Positions 33,622 to 35,814 of a DNA stretch of 35,814 bases are shown piece by piece (the stretch's first letter is position 1; each line of letters begins with the position of its first letter). The position numbers and the translations under genes were made by a program. The stretch spans positions 1 through 35,814 of the forward strand of contig CAVAIA010000029.1 of the NCBI GenBank assembly GCA_963588595.1, given 5' to 3'. The DNA is from Phoenicibacter sp963588595. Its GTDB lineage: Bacteria; Actinomycetota; Coriobacteriia; Coriobacteriales; Eggerthellaceae. The notes under the pieces were generated by a model. It searched no databases. It worked only from the letters and a program-made list of their open reading frames with translations, and was not told where the DNA came from.

Positions 33622-33627
33622 ATTATA
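33622..33627 (-). promoter_or_regulatory. -10 element of leaderless nth
   Basis: On the minus strand TATAAT (33627-33622) is followed by seven bases and the nth ATG (33614). No convincing -35 is seen, only A/T-rich DNA. The spacing equals that at mfd. Confidence 0.5.
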
Positions 33628-33655
33628 ACTTCAAAAATTTAAAGGTTATTAAGCT

Positions 33656-33689
33656 AAAAAAATTGGGTCTTATTTAAAAGACCCAATTT
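33656..33689 (-). terminator. Intrinsic terminator of rplJ-rplL
   Basis: A perfect 12-bp stem AAATTGGGTCTT/AAGACCCAATTT (33660-33671 and 33678-33689, loop of 6) lies just after rplL. On the minus strand it runs into a T tract (33662-33656) that overlaps the stem base. It protects nth from readthrough. Confidence 0.85.
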
Positions 33690-33724
33690 GATAAATTCAA
33701 AGTATTTTTATGCGCAGAGCAACT

Positions 33725-34114
33725 CTACTTCAAAGTTACAGTTCCGCCTGCTTCCTCGATCTTTGACTTTGCTTCTTCAGCTTTGTCTTTATCCGCACCC
33801 TCGACGATAGTGCTTGGAGCACCTTCGACAGCGTCTTTAGCTTCCTTCAATCCAAGACCAGTTATGTCACGAACTGCTTTAATAACAGCAATCTTGTTGT
33901 CGCCAAAGCCTTCCAAAACAACGTCAAAGTTGCTCTTTTCCTCAGCTGCACCAGCACCTGCATCAGCACCACCAGCAGCAGGAGCAGCAACAGCAACAGG
34001 AGCTGCAGCGCTAACGCCAAAAACTTCCTCAAGATCCTTAACTAGCTCTGATAATTCCAAAGCTGGCATTTCCTTTAGAGCCTCTACGATATCGTCTTTT
34101 GTTAATTTAGCCAT
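33725..34114 (-). CDS. rplL: 50S ribosomal protein bL12 (L7/L12)
   Basis: bL12 forms the flexible stalk that recruits translational GTPases. The 129-residue protein has the N-terminal dimerisation segment, an Ala/Gly-rich hinge (about 36-58), and the C-terminal domain with EKSNFDVVLEGFGDNKIAVIK and GLGLKEAKDAVEGAP. AAAGGAATTG precedes the start. It follows rplJ by 96 bases and is ended by a strong terminator. Confidence 0.98.
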   Translation of the reverse strand: MAKLTKDDIVEALKEMPALELSELVKDLEEVFGVSAAAPVAVAAPAAGGADAGAGAAEEKSNFDVVLEGFGDNKIAVIKAVRDITGLGLKEAKDAVEGAPSTIVEGADKDKAEEAKSKIEEAGGTVTLK

Positions 34115-34210
34115 AATCTAATCAATTCCTTTCAATTTAAAATTTACTAATTTATGCAATAAACATTAAAACTAAAATTACTACTTCTTAAGCTGCTTTT
34201 GAAAGTAAAC

Positions 34211-34726
34211 TTATGCAGCCTTTTTTGCAACTTCTGCAATAGCACGCACAGGTGCTTCCAAAACAGCATTGAGAGTGCGCACCGTCTTTGCCATCGGGTT
34301 TGAGATAGTACCAAGAAGTTTTGCGATAAGCTCTTCTCTGCTTGGAAGATCCGCTATTGCTTTTACAGCATCAGCATCTTGGAAGGTTCCATCCATAATT
34401 CCGCCCTTTATTTCAAGTGCTTCATTGGTCTTAGAAAAATTCTTAATGGCTTTAGCACTTGCAACAGGATCTTCTCCTGTAAAAACGAAAGCAGATGGAC
34501 CTGACAAAATCTCATCCATTGATGGCATGTTCAACTCATCTAGTGCGAGATGGACTAGCGTGTTTTTAAAAACAAACATTTGAGCATCGTTTGCGCGTAT
34601 GTCTCGTCTTAATTGTTGAATATCTTTAACAGAAAGACCACGATAATCAACGCACCAAACAGCGCCAGCATTACTTAAATGCTCTTTTATCTCCTCTAGC
34701 TGGGCAACATTTTCTTTGTTAGGCAT
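34211..34726 (-). CDS. rplJ: 50S ribosomal protein uL10
   Basis: uL10 anchors the bL12 stalk to 23S rRNA and, as the uL10-bL12 complex, represses its own mRNA. The 171-residue protein has the N-terminal rRNA-binding domain with VDYRGLSVKDIQQLRRDIRA and the C-terminal bL12-binding helix. The start has AAAGGAGGTGAA upstream, one of the best ribosome-binding sites in the window. An L10 leader lies upstream. rplK and rplA, the usual neighbours, are not here. Confidence 0.98.
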   Translation of the reverse strand: MPNKENVAQLEEIKEHLSNAGAVWCVDYRGLSVKDIQQLRRDIRANDAQMFVFKNTLVHLALDELNMPSMDEILSGPSAFVFTGEDPVASAKAIKNFSKTNEALEIKGGIMDGTFQDADAVKAIADLPSREELIAKLLGTISNPMAKTVRTLNAVLEAPVRAIAEVAKKAA

Positions 34727-34804
34727 AAACTCTTTTCACCTCCTTTAAAAAATCAATAAGTTGTCTTTTAAAAAAAGTTTCGCCTAACTTAAAATAAATT
34801 GGTC

Positions 34805-34858
34805 AAAATAAAAAACCCTCATTTGATCGCGCACTTTTGCACAATAAAACAAGGGTTT
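34805..34858 (-). terminator. Attenuator in the rplJ leader
   Basis: On the minus strand AAACCCT (34858-34852) pairs with AGGGTTT (34819-34813) around an inner TTGTGC/GCGCGA stem, and TTTTTTATTTT follows. It lies between the L10 leader and rplJ, as expected for regulated termination by uL10-bL12. Confidence 0.75.
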
Positions 34859-34890
34859 AAAAAAGATTAAAACAAAAATATTAAAATCTA

Positions 34891-34974
34891 ATTACCACCT
34901 CGGCAGGCCAACGAAAAACGTTAATTAAACTCAAAATTTTAAAAAACTAAGAGTGCCGACTGTCTTAAGTAGCA
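34891..34974 (-). ncRNA. Ribosomal protein L10 leader
   Basis: The minus strand contains CTACTTAAGACAGTCGGCAC (34973-34954) and GGCCTGCCGAGGTGGTAATT (34910-34891). The pairing CGGCA/TGCCG and the flanking sequences match the conserved L10 leader that binds the uL10-bL12 complex. The 34727-35072 gap is filled by this leader, the attenuator and a promoter. Confidence 0.85.
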
Positions 34975-35039
34975 AAACTTTTTTATTAAATTGTCAAATG
35001 CGCAAAGATAAAAACTTAAACATCTAAACGCAAGAGTTG

Positions 35040-35068
35040 ATTATACATTAATTCTCAAAAAATGAGAA
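35040..35068 (-). promoter_or_regulatory. Promoter of rplJ-rplL
   Basis: On the minus strand TTCTCA (35068-35063), a 17-base spacer and a perfect TATAAT (35045-35040). It starts a leader of about 305 bases carrying the L10 leader and attenuator. Confidence 0.55.
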
Positions 35069-35072
35069 ATTT

Positions 35073-35366
35073 TTACGATAGCTGAATTTCTTTTGCAGCC
35101 TCAGGCTTAAATTCATTATTCAAATCGTAAATGTTGTGGCCTGTCGACTCTCCAAGTTCACGTCCACGCAAAGCATAAGTTCTAATAAAGCGACGGCTAT
35201 CAATTGCTGACCAATGCTCAACGTCCCACGTCAAATAGCCATCAGCGTCACTCTTCTCTTCGCCGCAAATTAAATCGACTTGTCGTCCGTCTTGCATAAT
35301 TTTCACGAGATCATCAGTGCTTTGAATCTCAACATCACAATCATTAACGTTGTCATGAACCTTCAT
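35073..35366 (-). CDS. Hypothetical 97-residue acidic protein
   Basis: I do not recognise this protein. It is acidic, has no signal sequence or membrane segment and only two cysteines, and is probably cytoplasmic. Segments with possible structure are DLVKIMQDGRQVDLICGEEK and WDVEHWSAIDSRRFIRTYAL. It has good gene signals: AAAGGAGAGG directly upstream, an extended -10 further up, and it stops shortly before the rplJ promoter. It may be an adaptor or regulator, but nothing here shows that. Confidence 0.6.
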   Translation of the reverse strand: MKVHDNVNDCDVEIQSTDDLVKIMQDGRQVDLICGEEKSDADGYLTWDVEHWSAIDSRRFIRTYALRGRELGESTGHNIYDLNNEFKPEAAKEIQLS

Positions 35367-35415
35367 TTAACCTCTCCTTTATCCTCTTGTTTAATTTTCT
35401 AACAGCATTTCAAGA

Positions 35416-35424
35416 AGTATATCA
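35416..35424 (-). promoter_or_regulatory. Extended -10 promoter for the hypothetical gene
   Basis: On the minus strand TGATATACT (35424-35416) is an extended -10 like those before rplB and the NlpC gene. The leader would be about 43 bases. Confidence 0.45.
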
Positions 35425-35514
35425 AAGTCTCTCTCGATAAAAGAAACCTTCTTGTGAGTTTTCGTTAAAGGGCAAGGATGTGTCGTGGTTTTGCCTTCTG
35501 CGGGTAGCGCCTTG

Positions 35515-35788
35515 GGTAAATTGGTGCCAGACTTCTTTTTACCTGGGAAAACTTTGCCGAAAAAACGGTGCCAGACTTAAACTTCCAGACTCTTCTTCTT
35601 TCAAAACTCAAGAGTTTAAAAGAGCAAGTTCGTTAATTTTGCTTTCATGGGAGTCGTTGTCGCGCAGAGATACTCGGCACTCGTTATACTTGTTTTTACA
35701 AAAAGTTGCCAGGTAAATCAGGTAAATCAAAGTCTGGCACTAATTTCTCATGAAGGAAGAAATGAGCAAAAGTAACGCTGCGCGTCAT
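35515..35788. repeat. Right composite repeat, inverted copy of the left end
   Basis: This non-coding stretch carries AAATTGGTGCCAGACTT at 35518-35534, CGGTGCCAGACTT at 35566-35578 and TCTGGCACTAATTT at 35733-35746. It also has the block 35600-35631 and the end segment 35766-35788, which match the left end in inverted orientation and in the same order. AGGTAAATC is repeated in tandem at about 35711-35728. The remaining bases (35367-35514) hold a promoter and no gene I can support. Confidence 0.75.
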
Positions 35789-35814
35789 CGCTGCTCATGT
35801 GAGAATTGTTAGAA

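Noticed and set aside
35050..35075. Terminator after the 97-residue gene (TTCTCA/TGAGAA stem)
   Set aside because: The stem has only 6 A/T-rich pairs, and on the minus strand it is not followed by a T tract.
35480..35716. Open reading frame of 78 codons on the plus strand
   Set aside because: It runs through the composite repeat, has no good ribosome-binding site and its composition follows the repeat motifs.

Overview
The window looks like a piece of an AT-rich, low-GC bacterial chromosome, probably an actinobacterium and most likely of the class Coriobacteriia. This placement is inference. It rests on the gene order rpmF-plsX-rnc-smc-ftsY-ffh-rpsP-khpA-rimM-trmD, a four-cysteine S14, a zinc-ribbon L24, a zinc-lid adenylate kinase, a tandem pair of TrkA-type proteins, and several promoters placed as for leaderless mRNAs. 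Almost everything is housekeeping: translation, protein export, chromosome maintenance and cell-wall turnover. I see no phage, integron, CRISPR or transposase gene.

Layout. 1-638 is non-coding and packed with short dispersed repeats. 645-857 is a small BFD-type iron-sulfur protein; a tRNA-Gln(CTG) follows on the minus strand. 972-11009 (minus) is one long cluster: rpmF, plsX, rnc, smc, ftsY and ffh, then rpsP, khpA, rimM and trmD from their own promoter. 11170-13038 (plus) holds a radical SAM protein and a YhaM-type exoribonuclease. 13067-22733 (minus) is the ribosomal cluster from rplB through secY to adk. Its usual head (rpsJ-rplC-rplD-rplW) and tail (map-infA-rpmJ-rpsM-rpsK-rpsD-rpoA-rplQ) are absent here. 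rplB has its own long structured leader. 22993-24105 (plus) is a secreted NlpC/P60 hydrolase. 24111-26033 (minus) holds two TrkA-type proteins and a secreted lysozyme-like protein. gltX and mfd follow (minus). mfd diverges from acpS (plus) at a symmetric promoter whose two start codons are about 20 bp apart. acpS is followed by a degenerate AAA+ protein, then nth (minus), then rplL-rplJ (minus) with a recognisable L10 leader, attenuator and terminator. Last come an unknown 97-residue protein and a second repeat region.

The two ends of the window carry diverged inverted copies of the same composite repeat, so the contig was probably broken at a repeat family. The observations most worth pursuing are that repeat family, the palindromic bidirectional leaderless promoter between mfd and acpS, the rplB leader with two mutually exclusive hairpins, and the AAA+ protein without a P-loop.
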